A stretch of DNA of 38,000 nucleotides from an uncultured Nitrosomonadales bacterium (lineage in GTDB: Bacteria > Pseudomonadota > Gammaproteobacteria > Burkholderiales > Gallionellaceae). Numbering within the stretch: the first letter of the stretch is position 1; each line of letters starts with the position of its first letter. The position numbers and the translations under genes were made by a program. This document shows positions 15,360-24,000 of this stretch, piece by piece. Location: positions 1 to 38,000 of the forward strand of contig CAIWRI010000117.1 in assembly GCA_903915035.1 (NCBI GenBank), written 5' to 3'. The notes under the pieces are model-generated. The model did not search any database. It worked only from the letters and a program-made list of their open reading frames with translations, and was not told where the DNA came from.

Positions 15360-15386
15360 CATCCTGCCGATTGCCCCGGCAGGATG
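15360..15386 (-). promoter_or_regulatory. 10-bp leader hairpin upstream of the PstS-like gene
   Basis: CATCCTGCCG and CGGCAGGATG pair perfectly around a 7-base loop, about 40 bases before the start codon. No T-run follows, so it is not a terminator. It could stabilise the mRNA or bind a regulator. Confidence 0.5.
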
Positions 15387-15587
15387 GGTAAAACACGCCT
15401 GAATGCCCTCAGGTTATAGCTTGCAATGAAGGTTGCCCCTTGTCCTGACTTGAAGTCCTGCGGCTGGAGCATGGATGAATCATTTAACGGGAACGAATCA
15501 CTTCACGGAGCACAATATAGCGCGATATCTTTACAGTATTAACAAGGAAAGTGGCTATTTGATGAGCCGTTCGCCTCATTGTGTAAA

Positions 15588-16382
15588 TTACGGTACTGAT
15601 GTAACGGCCTGCGGCTTGTCATTATTGAACGGCGATGATAATTGCAGGGCGTTGCAATGCAGTACGGCTTGAACCCGGTTGTTAACCTTGAGCTTTCTGA
15701 AAATCCGTTGCATGTGATTCTTGATGGTCAGTAAGCTCAGATTCAGTATGATGCTGATTTCGTAATTGCTCTTCCCCCGGGCTACCCATTGCAGTACTTC
15801 CTGCTCGCGTGCCGACAGCAAGAAAGGGGCGTCAGGAGTGCTGTTTTGCAATGCCAGGGGCGTTTCAATGTGTTGAAAGATCAGGTGTAAGGAAGGTAGC
15901 AGCAGTTCCAGAAAGAATATGTGACGGTCGGCTGCATCCGGTATGCCAAATAGAGCAAAGAAGCTGTCGCCGCCCCTTATGCCATTGGTGCCGTGCACTA
16001 TTGCGCAACCGAGTTTGTTATGCAGGATTTCAGCCTGAAACATAGCCAGCGGATGATCAACGTCGGTGCTCTCAATTGCACAGGGAAGCTGGTTGATCGA
16101 ACGGCAATAGCGGGACAGACGAACTGCCAGACCCTCATTGATGTCACATAAATAGCGGATCAATTCAGGCGGATAGACGATGCTGCGCAAACATTCGATG
16201 CGTTCTACCCGGTTGTTTTCATTGAACTGTATGCATACCATCGCCTCATTGGGTAGCAATCCCTGCAAGGGGCCTTGCGTCCACTGGTAAATCTGACGTA
16301 AGGCGCGTACCTTCAGTGCAGATTCAAGCGCATGAAACAAATGTTCTTCTTCATGTTTTTCCAGGATGATCAAATTGGACAT
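15588..16382 (-). CDS. epsA: EpsA-type LuxR-family transcriptional regulator
   Basis: The protein has 264 residues. The N-terminal part (RALRQIYQWTQGPLQGLLPN) fits the EpsA family of exosortase/PEP-CTERM bacteria. The C-terminal LuxR helix-turn-helix covers about 190-245: LSAREQEVLQWVARGKSNYE, then ISIILNLSLLTIKNHMQRI and FRKLKVNNR. EpsA was described in a methylotroph as a regulator of exopolysaccharide genes. The ATG has no obvious Shine-Dalgarno, so expression may be low. The gene is close to an amyloid-like protein and a PstS-like protein on the same strand. Targets cannot be read from the sequence. The HTH is certain; the EpsA subfamily is likely. Confidence 0.85.
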   Translation of the reverse strand: MSNLIILEKHEEEHLFHALESALKVRALRQIYQWTQGPLQGLLPNEAMVCIQFNENNRVERIECLRSIVYPPELIRYLCDINEGLAVRLSRYCRSINQLPCAIESTDVDHPLAMFQAEILHNKLGCAIVHGTNGIRGGDSFFALFGIPDAADRHIFFLELLLPSLHLIFQHIETPLALQNSTPDAPFLLSAREQEVLQWVARGKSNYEISIILNLSLLTIKNHMQRIFRKLKVNNRVQAVLHCNALQLSSPFNNDKPQAVTSVP

Positions 16383-16582
16383 CTATATTGTCAGTTCTTT
16401 ATTCGACAACGTCGTTGCAGGTATTCGCAGATGTTTGATCATGGTCGTTTTAGTAGTCATGCAGAGGGTTAAAGGCGATTGATCTGCCGTATTTAAGTAT
16501 ATTTGTTACTAATTGTTGCATAAAATTATTACTGGAAAATGACAGTGATGAAGAAAAAGGGGAAGTCGAGAGTGGAGAGTGA
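16383..16582. other. Intergenic between epsA and the curlin-like gene
   Basis: There is no gene. A short palindrome (CAACGACGTTGTCG at about 16405-16420) lies just before the regulator and could be its own binding site. The rest is noncoding up to the terminator at 16583. Confidence 0.3.
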
Positions 16583-16617
16583 AAAATCCCAGTCACGGGC
16601 ATGTGGACTGGGATTTT
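16583..16617 (-). terminator. Rho-independent terminator of the curlin-like gene
   Basis: A 12-bp stem (AAAATCCCAGTC at 16583-16594 with GACTGGGATTTT at 16606-16617) lies 80 bases after the stop at 16697. The minus-strand side ends in a T-run. Confidence 0.8.
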
Positions 16618-16696
16618 AATTCTGTCGATTTCGGTTGCGGGCATGCAAACCGGATCGACTATGTTGCTAAACCCCCGTTGCAGGAGTCAACAATAA

Positions 16697-17044
16697 TTAT
16701 TGCTTGATCATTGCGAAGTTTGTACCAGTGGCAGCAGCTTGGCTGATATAAGCAGTAGCAGGAATATCACCAACTTGGGAAATCAGAGCTACGTTACCAA
16801 CGGCAGCACCAACTTGATTGATCATAGCAACACTATTAGCACCAGCTTGTTCGATAACAGCTTCGTTTGAAACATAAGCGCCGGTACCAAGAGCGTAGGC
16901 GTCAGTTGTCAGTGCATCTGTAGCATAAGTTGCGATATCACCAACAACAGCCTGGCTCAAATCAACTGTTGACAGGTCAGCAGCGAAAGAAGAAGAAGCA
17001 GCAGCGATCAGTGCGAAAGCGATAACGATTTTAGACAATTTCAT
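16697..17044 (-). CDS. Small secreted protein with curlin-like repeats (candidate amyloid)
   Basis: The protein has 115 residues. The signal peptide MKLSKIVIAFALIAAASSSFA is cleaved before ADLS. The C-terminal 60 residues repeat the pattern Asn-x-Ala-x-Ile-x-Gln-x-Gly: NEAVIEQAGANSVAMINQVG, then NVALISQVGD, TAYISQAAA and NFAMIKQ. This is the strand-turn pattern of curli subunits, closest to the nucleator CsgB, which also ends in such a repeat. Curli are extracellular amyloid fibres of biofilms and normally need CsgG/E/F, none of which is here. A good AAGGAA Shine-Dalgarno precedes the ATG and a terminator follows, so it is a single-gene unit. At about four and a half repeats it is shorter than CsgA/CsgB. 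Fibre formation is inferred, not known. Confidence 0.8.
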   Translation of the reverse strand: MKLSKIVIAFALIAAASSSFAADLSTVDLSQAVVGDIATYATDALTTDAYALGTGAYVSNEAVIEQAGANSVAMINQVGAAVGNVALISQVGDIPATAYISQAAATGTNFAMIKQ

Positions 17045-17359
17045 TTTGAGTTCCTTAATAAAGAGGGCGAGAAGAGTTTGTCAGCAGTCAATTCTGTGTT
17101 CTGACCGCCAACGAAGCGCAGTTTAGCGGGGTTCATTTGCAGTTTTATGAATCACTATTGGTTCCTTTGCCTGCAATGTGCTTGTGGCAAGAAGGTTGAT
17201 TTGCTGGTATGCGGGTAAGTGACGGGTGCGCAGGCTGATTATCCGATTGATCGGCATGATGTATTGCTTTGACTTTCAGCAGCACAATGAAGGGGTGCCG
17301 GAGACCCTGCCAAAATAGGCGTGATACCTGCCTGCGGCAGGCAGATATCACGTAAAGGT
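17045..17359. other. Intergenic, no confident gene
   Basis: The stretch holds the upstream region of the curlin-like gene and a small palindrome TGCCTGCGGCAGGCA near 17330. A 68-codon minus-strand frame has no ribosome binding site or motif. Confidence 0.35.
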
Positions 17360-17418
17360 CAGACGTTAATATCAGACGTTAATATCAGACGTTAATATCA
17401 GACGTTAATATCAGACGT
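17360..17418. repeat. 13-bp tandem repeat, about 4.5 copies
   Basis: CAGACGTTAATAT is repeated exactly at 17360, 17373, 17386 and 17399, followed by a partial CAGACGT. It lies just past the stop of the 17434-18045 gene. Confidence 0.95.
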
Positions 17419-17433
17419 GCGCCACGTCTATAA

Positions 17434-18045
17434 TCAGGGGATGCAACCAATGGCTATTTCATTGCTGAACTGACTGACTTCATCATCATTCAACATATAA
17501 ACAGCCGTGTAGTGGCGCATTTCGAGTTTGCCGGTTTGCAGCAGCGGGCGATTATCCTGATAAGGGGAAACGGTGACACGAGCCAGTTTTACCCAGTCGG
17601 CATCATTTTCACGCTTACTATAAATAGTAATACCGGAACTGGTGTATTTGCTAAAGCTCAAAAAAACCAGACCGCCGCTTTTGTCTACGGCATTCAAATC
17701 GGGTTTGGCAGTAATAATATCAAAGGTGTTTTCAGGCCCTTCGATGCCCAGATGTGCACCCAGCCCTGTCGTGTAATCCGAACGTGCTTTGATGCGGCGA
17801 ACTTCAGCGCGAACTAACGTCTCGGCAGCCTGGCGGCTGGCGTTCTTATCGGCGGTGGCTTGTTTGGCCAGCGCGGCCGCATCAGCCATGCGTGCGGTTT
17901 TTAGATGAAAATCATCACTTGCGGCTTTCAGACGAATCAGGTCAGCCTCGCTAGTGCCATTGTCTGGCGTCAAATTGCCCATAAGATGATCCAGCCAGGC
18001 TTGAAAATCATGATCTGGATCGGGAATAAAACTGGATTTAGGCAT
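17434..18045 (-). CDS. Conserved-type hypothetical protein
   Basis: The protein has 203 residues, is soluble and has no signal peptide. The N-terminal half is helical and Ala-rich (KTARMADAAALAKQATADKN). The C-terminal half (from about 115) is strand-rich and resembles a fibronectin-III-like domain: LVFLSFSKYTSSGITIYSKR, then RHYTAVYMLNDDEVSQFSNE. The AAGGAG Shine-Dalgarno sits 7 nt before the ATG. I have a general impression of a widespread family with this FIP...DNRPL layout, but no function is established. The tandem repeat lies immediately downstream. Confidence 0.75.
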   Translation of the reverse strand: MPKSSFIPDPDHDFQAWLDHLMGNLTPDNGTSEADLIRLKAASDDFHLKTARMADAAALAKQATADKNASRQAAETLVRAEVRRIKARSDYTTGLGAHLGIEGPENTFDIITAKPDLNAVDKSGGLVFLSFSKYTSSGITIYSKRENDADWVKLARVTVSPYQDNRPLLQTGKLEMRHYTAVYMLNDDEVSQFSNEIAIGCIP

Positions 18046-18669
18046 TGCAGTCTCCTTGAATAATTAAATTTAGCATTTAAAAATGGATAACAATTTCGGC
18101 CTTGATTTGCGACGAGTGATGCGAAAAGTACTTGATATTAAGCGGCTAATTGCCTGATTTACGTTGTCTGCATCCTGTCTCAACCGCACGTTATTACAAC
18201 TCGCCAGCTTGCGCCTGACTTCTGCTGGCATGTTCTATCGATTTTCCCGCTTATTCCTGAATTTATCCGGTTTGCGGCTAAGTTTCTCCGGCACGACATG
18301 CGTTTTACTAGCGAGTGCTGGACTTTATCCGGTTTGTGTCTGACATCGGCTGGCTCGTGCCAGACGTTGGCTGCAAATTATACGTTCAACTATTTGATTA
18401 ATAAGTAAAAACAGGCAACCTGAAAACCGTCCGCGTGGCGCCAAATTAAACCTTACTGGCGCTGGAAAAACATTTCCCCACGTTGAAAAAAATATTTGCC
18501 AGTATCAGCGAACTGTTCCGGTTTTGCGGCTGACATTTTCGCATTATGAGGAGACTTATTCCGGCGTACTGCAGACTTTCTCGCACATATTTTCAATATC
18601 GACCAGACGCCGCCGCAACTATAGCTGAATAAATTGAAAAAATACAATTATTTTATTTCAACAGCACGG
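18046..18669. repeat. Gene-free stretch with degenerate repeats
   Basis: Three imperfect copies of a phrase around TTATCCGGTTTGCGGCTGAC occur near 18258, 18320 and 18505. They are mixed with GCTGGC/CTGGC units and one hairpin (CTGGCTCGTGCCAG). I see no coding frame with a start and motif. It could be a worn interspersed repeat. Confidence 0.45.
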
Positions 18670-19098
18670 TCACCAGTTGACGATGTCTGCATCCTCGTTA
18701 AGACCACCGGGTTTGCCATCCCGTCCGTAGGAGAGCAGGTCGTATTCACCGTGTTCGCCGGGTATGCGGTATACATAAGGATTACCCCAGGGGTCGGCGG
18801 GTACGGCTTTTTTAAGATAAGGCCCCTGCCATTTGGTTTCGGTGGCGGGACTGACCATCAAGGCATTTAAGCCGGCTTCGTTCGCCGGATAGTGACCGGT
18901 ATCAAGCCGGTACTGATCGAGCGCCTTTTCCAGTGCATCGATCTGGGTTTTGGCTGTTTTGACTTCAGACTTGCCGATTTGTGCGAAATATTTCGGTCCC
19001 ACGTAGCTGGCCAGCAGCCCGATAATGACCATGACTACCAGTAGTTCGAGCAGGGTAAATCCCGAAGTGTGCTTGCGCGATAATTTATTGCTTAACAT
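18670..19098 (-). CDS. gspG: Type II secretion major pseudopilin GspG
   Basis: The protein has 142 residues. The leader MLSNKLSRKHTSG is cut before FTLLELLVVMVIIGLLASYV, with Glu+5. The C-terminal domain has the full GspG signature: YPANEAGLNALM, GPYLKKAVPADPWGNPYVYR, YGRDGKPGG and DIVNW, including the calcium-site loop. I chose ATG 19098, which has AGGA upstream; the frame to 19200 is an unsupported extension. It stands alone, about 6 kb from the other pseudopilins and without GspE, GspF, GspH-J or the peptidase. It may serve the same machine as the 12780-6831 operon or a full type II system elsewhere. Confidence 0.93.
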   Translation of the reverse strand: MLSNKLSRKHTSGFTLLELLVVMVIIGLLASYVGPKYFAQIGKSEVKTAKTQIDALEKALDQYRLDTGHYPANEAGLNALMVSPATETKWQGPYLKKAVPADPWGNPYVYRIPGEHGEYDLLSYGRDGKPGGLNEDADIVNW

Positions 19099-19408
19099 GT
19101 GTTGTCCTGTGATTTGTCGAAAAAATAACTTGTTGGGATAGTTAAAGCGTAGCACAGTCTGACTGCCAAAAGTTGACAGGAATGTGTTGGAATGAAGCAT
19201 TGATTGGTTATAAAGAATCAGCAGGAGGCTTTCGGTTTGTAAAACAAGTTGATCCGGTAGCTGTGCCGGGTGATTTGCCTCGCTAAATACACCGGGTGCG
19301 CCGAGGAAATGATTATTAAGTATCAGTCATATTCATCGCTAAATAGAATACTTGTAACAAGTCATCACGATAATGCGCAAATTGAAATTTGTATGTTAAT
19401 TGCCAGAA
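19099..19408. promoter_or_regulatory. Divergent intergenic region between gspG and the TPS cluster
   Basis: No gene is present. It must carry the promoters of both gspG (minus) and tpsB (plus). A palindrome CAAATTGAAATTTG (19378-19391) lies 17 nt before the tpsB start and could be an operator. Two GC-rich inverted segments (about 19250-19310, CCGG and CCTCG/CGAGG) may form a leader structure. Confidence 0.4.
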
Positions 19409-21046
19409 ATGCTGAACCCAAAAATCTCCCCTCTGTTTTTTATCGCAATGCTTCAGGTTGCAGCTCCGGTACAGGCCGCTGACGTACAGATCGCACCTGT
19501 GCCTGCGGCTATGCCGACTTTCAGTATTTATGAATATACCGTTGATGGCAACAGCCTGCTACCGACGTTAAAGGTTGAAAACGCCGTATCGTACTTCATG
19601 GGCGAGGGCAAGAACTTGCAGGATGTGGAAAGTGCACGTGCCGCGTTAGAGCAGGCCTATCACACGGCCGGTTACATGACGGTGGTGGTGTCTATTCCGG
19701 AGCAGAGTGTGGACGGTGGCGAAGTCATGCTGCATGTGGTTGAAGCGCCGATTGACCGCTTGAAAGTCAAGGGTGCGGAATATGTGTTGCCCAGTCAGAT
19801 CAAATCGCGTGTGCCTGAACTGGCTGAAGGAAAAGTACCCAATTTTAATACCATGCAGGAACAGTTGACGGCGTTGAACCGCTCGACCGACAGCAAGGTG
19901 ACGCCGGTACTGCGCGCAGGCCGCGAACCCGGTACGGTGGAAGTGCAACTGGATGTGGATGATCAGTTGCCGGTACATGGCAGTGTTGAATACAGCAATC
20001 GTCAGACCTTTAATACTACCGCACAGCGCTTGTCTGCCTCCATGCGTTATGACAACCTGTGGCAGCTGGGGCATAGTCTGGGCATGACGGTGCAGACCGC
20101 ACCGGAAAAACCCTCGGATGCGAGTGCGCTGGCTGCAACCTATGTGATGCCGGTGAATGCCGGCGGCGATACGCTGACGATGTATGCCGTCGAGTCACGC
20201 AGTAATCTGCTGACCACCGCCAGCGTCAATAACGATACGCAAATATTGGGTAATTCGGATATTGCCGGGGTGCGTTTTTCGAAACTGCTGGGCGGCGGCG
20301 TTGACTATACGCACACCTTTTCAGCCGGAGTCGATTACAAAAATATCAAACAGACCACTTCTCTGGTTGGCGTCACAGGCAGCAGCACCAATTCACCGCT
20401 CGCCTATGCGCCGCTGGTGGCCAACTATACCGGCAATTTGTTCGATGAAAATCGCAGCAGCACGCTGGAAATGACGGCAACTACCGGTTTGCGGGGATTT
20501 TTGGGTAACAATGACGCTGCTTTCAAGGCCAAGAGTCCGCGCGGTTCGCTTACCGATCCGGGTGTAGGCGCTTCGGCTGATTTCCTGGCGCTGCGAACCG
20601 TATTCCAGCATACCGAGAACTTCAATCGCTGGACCGTATATGGCAAACTTGATACGCAACTGTCATCCGGTCCGCTTGTGCCTACCGAACAATTTACCGC
20701 AGGCGGTGCGGATAGCGTGCGCGGTTATCTTGAAAGCGAGCGGGCGGGTGATTCAGGCGCAAGAGCGACTCTGGAATTACGCACGCCGCAGGTCAATCTG
20801 GCCGGAGCCGGTTCGCTCTGGCGTATCTCCGGACTGGTGTTTTTTGATACCGCAGAAGTTTTGATACGTGAAGCGATCTCGCCGCAATTGAGCAGTTATT
20901 ATTTGAGCGGTACAGGGCTGGGCTTGCGTTTTACCGCACCGCATGGCGTCAGTGTCGAAGTGGATGCCGCACATGCCTTGCGTGAAGGCCAATACACCAA
21001 GGCTGGCTCCAACCGGATACATGCTCGCAGCGTGTGGGCTTTCTAG
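19409..21046 (+). CDS. Two-partner secretion outer membrane transporter (TpsB, FhaC/ShlB family)
   Basis: The protein has 545 residues. The signal peptide MLNPKISPLFFIAMLQVAAPVQA is cleaved before ADVQ. The first POTRA domain runs from about 40 to 115 (IYEYTVDGNSLLP, GYMTVVVSIPEQSVDGGEVM), and the second from about 118 to 190. A 16-strand barrel fills the rest. The conserved loop-6 motif is present in FTAGGADSVRGY, and the protein ends in an aromatic Phe (RSVWAF), as outer membrane proteins do. The region before the first POTRA is short, so the plug helix of FhaC is reduced or missing. The family exports a single large TpsA partner across the outer membrane, recognising its N-terminal TPS domain. 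I prefer ATG 19409 to the upstream TTG. The TpsA gene follows after 12 bases. Confidence 0.92.
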   Translation: MLNPKISPLFFIAMLQVAAPVQAADVQIAPVPAAMPTFSIYEYTVDGNSLLPTLKVENAVSYFMGEGKNLQDVESARAALEQAYHTAGYMTVVVSIPEQSVDGGEVMLHVVEAPIDRLKVKGAEYVLPSQIKSRVPELAEGKVPNFNTMQEQLTALNRSTDSKVTPVLRAGREPGTVEVQLDVDDQLPVHGSVEYSNRQTFNTTAQRLSASMRYDNLWQLGHSLGMTVQTAPEKPSDASALAATYVMPVNAGGDTLTMYAVESRSNLLTTASVNNDTQILGNSDIAGVRFSKLLGGGVDYTHTFSAGVDYKNIKQTTSLVGVTGSSTNSPLAYAPLVANYTGNLFDENRSSTLEMTATTGLRGFLGNNDAAFKAKSPRGSLTDPGVGASADFLALRTVFQHTENFNRWTVYGKLDTQLSSGPLVPTEQFTAGGADSVRGYLESERAGDSGARATLELRTPQVNLAGAGSLWRISGLVFFDTAEVLIREAISPQLSSYYLSGTGLGLRFTAPHGVSVEVDAAHALREGQYTKAGSNRIHARSVWAF

Positions 21047-21058
21047 GGAGTAATGGCG

Positions 21059-24000
21059 ATGACCGGAACAGAATGCAGATCGGCTAAACGTAAAGGCAAC
21101 GCTGGCACGGCGAAGCCACCGGTGCAAAAACGTCTGACGATGTTAGCGCAACTGCTGGGTCCGGTTCGCCTGCCCGCGTTGCTGTTAGCCGATCTGTTGC
21201 TGGGACAGCCAGCCTGGGCGGCGGCGATCGCCGTCAATGCGCTGCCGGTAGCGAAGACCAGCAGTCCTGTTATGTTGAACGGTGCGCAGGTCACCTCGAT
21301 TAATGACATTAGTTCACTTCGCGCTAATTTGACCAGCAGCACTGTTGCGAATACCATGACCATCACCCAGACTGCACCGACCAACATCGTGCAGTGGAAT
21401 AGTTTCGATATCGGCGCGCAGGCGAAGGTGGTCGTCAATCAGCCTTCGGCTACGGCGGTGCTGCTCAACAAGGTTGATGGCGGGTTGACGCAAACCACCA
21501 TTGACGGCATGTTGAATGCCAATGGCCGTGTGTATATCTACAATCCCAACGGGATTATTTTCGGCAAGACAGCTGTGGTAAACGTGGACACGCTGATTGC
21601 CAGTTCCCTGAAATTTGATGAGTCGCGGGTCATCGGCGGCCTGCTGCAACCCGGCACGCTGCCGGTGCTGGGTGCTGATCCTTCTTTAGTGCCGGGCGCT
21701 ATTCTGGTGGACGGTACGCTGAATGCGGCCAATGGCAGCATGATACTGCTGGCCGCGCCTGATATTACCAATAACGGCATCTTGAATGCGCCGGACGGAC
21801 AGGTGATTCTGGCTGCGGGCAGCAAAGTGTATCTGGCCGCTCCCCAGGTCAGTCAGACAGGTACCAGTTTGCGCGGTCTGGTGGTTGAAGTCAGCAATGC
21901 GGCGAGCACTGTTAGTACGGCGACCAATAGTACTACAGCTAGTACGGCGACCAATAGTACTACAGCTCAGATCAATGTCGGTCGCGGCAACGCCACCATG
22001 ATAGGTTATGCGGTTAATCAGAACGGGCTGATTTCGGCCAGCACTTCGGTAAGCCTGAACGGTTCGATATATTTGCTGGCACGAGACGGGGCAATGCAAC
22101 CGGATGCAAATAATCCGGTGCAGGCCACGCGTACCGGCAAGCTGGTGCTGGGCGCGGGCAGTGTGACGGAAATATTGCCGACGCTGGACGATACCGCCAC
22201 CATCAGCGGCACGACCACGTTCAATAAGTCAGTGGTAAAGCTCAACGGCAGCGACATCGAATTGCAGGGTAATGCCGCCATTATCGCGCCGGGCGGCGCG
22301 GTATCGATCACGGCGCAACAATTGACGGCACCGGGGGCAACAGCGGTGATTATTGATCCCGGGTCAACTGCCGCACCCAGAGTCGATCTGGGTGTTGGCA
22401 GTGTGATTGATGTCTCAGGCAGCAGCGGGACCGAGCTTGCGATGGAATCGAATGTGATTACCGTTGATCTGCGCGGCACGGAACTTGCCGACAACGTAGT
22501 GCTGCGCAATTCTGCGCTATACGGCAGCCAGGTGCAGATAGACATCCGCAAGGGCACGCCGGTTGCCAATGTCAGCGGCTGGCTAGGACTGATACAGTAC
22601 AACCTCGGGCAGTTGAATACGGCAGGCGGAACCGTTGCCATCAGTGCGGACGGCGCGATTATCCAGCGCGCCAACAGCACGATCAATGTCAATGGCGGTT
22701 CTGTTGACTATCTGTCAGGTTATGTTAATACCACCCAGTTGCAACTGGGTAATCAGCTGGTTGATATAGGCTCTGCATTGACCAATACCTTATACACTGC
22801 TGCAATCACGCTGCCCAATAGCGCCAGCAACTATCAGGCAGGCTATGTGCAGGGTAGCAGCGCGGGCACGGTTAAATTCTCAGCACCCATCGAGGTGTTG
22901 CAGGGCGCATTGAGCGGGCAGGTAACGATTGGTGCTTTGCAGCGCGATGTGTCAGCCGCCGGTTATCCTCAGGGCGGACAGTTACAGATCGGTAATGTGA
23001 GCAGCGGCAACATTGATTCCAGTAGCGGGATTGCGATTACGACAAATGCCAGTAACTTTGGCTACATCGGCAATATTGATTTTGGCGGAACAGCGACCGC
23101 TCTGGCTGTGCCACCAGCGGTAGGCGCAGCTTTTGATTCCGCCAATGCCGGACAGAATCTGCTGACAACGACGCTGGATCTTAATCCTGCTACGCTGGCG
23201 GCGGCGGGTTTTAACCGCATCACCGCCTTAACCTCAGGCAATATCGATGTCAATCAGGCGGTTAATCTCGCCGCAGGCGGACATTTTTGGCTGGGTTCGG
23301 GCCTGAGTACGCTAAGCTTTCTCAACGGCGTAGTGCCGGCGGGTGGCAATATTATGTTTGCCGCACCGGTATCCCTACCCGGCGGCTCGGTGACGGCAGC
23401 GGCCTCCGGCCTCTTGCAGATAGCGGAAGACACGGGCTTTAATCTGGCAGGGCTTTGGACCAACGATCAGCTGGTCACGGGGCCGCAAAGCAATGCGGCA
23501 GGTTATCTGGTCGCGCCGGTGGTCAGCAAAGGCGGTACGCTGAACTTGTCGGCTTTTGATCTGTCCGTGGGCAACAACGTTACAATGGATGTCTCAGCGG
23601 GCGCCTGGGAGAATGCCAGCGGCAAGGTGACCCAAGGCAAAGCCGGTAGCATTACGCTGACGGCGACGCCTTTTGATCCGGTACAGTCGCCGTATGCGGC
23701 AATTCTGCAACTGGGCAGTAATTTAACGCTGTCGGCTTACGGTTTCGGCAGCGGCGGCACCCTTAATCTGACCGGCGGCAATGTGGTGATAGGCAGTACA
23801 CCGATTGTTTCTACACCGACGGTCGATAAGTTGTTGCCGGCATATAAAGTAAATACCGGCAGTGTAAATGGAGATCTGTTACAAAGGGTACGCAAGGAAA
23901 TGTTGTTGCTGCCGCTGCCGCCTTCGCCTACACTCAGCCAGCAGAATGCTTTCAATTTGTTATTGAAGGCGCAATCAGAACTGTTGCTGCTGACGCAGGA

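Noticed and set aside
15475..15672. 65-codon plus-strand frame overlapping the epsA end
   Set aside because: It has no domain and is antisense to the LuxR helix-turn-helix gene.
17360..17418. CRISPR array
   Set aside because: The repeat units are 13 bp and directly adjacent, with no spacers and no cas genes.
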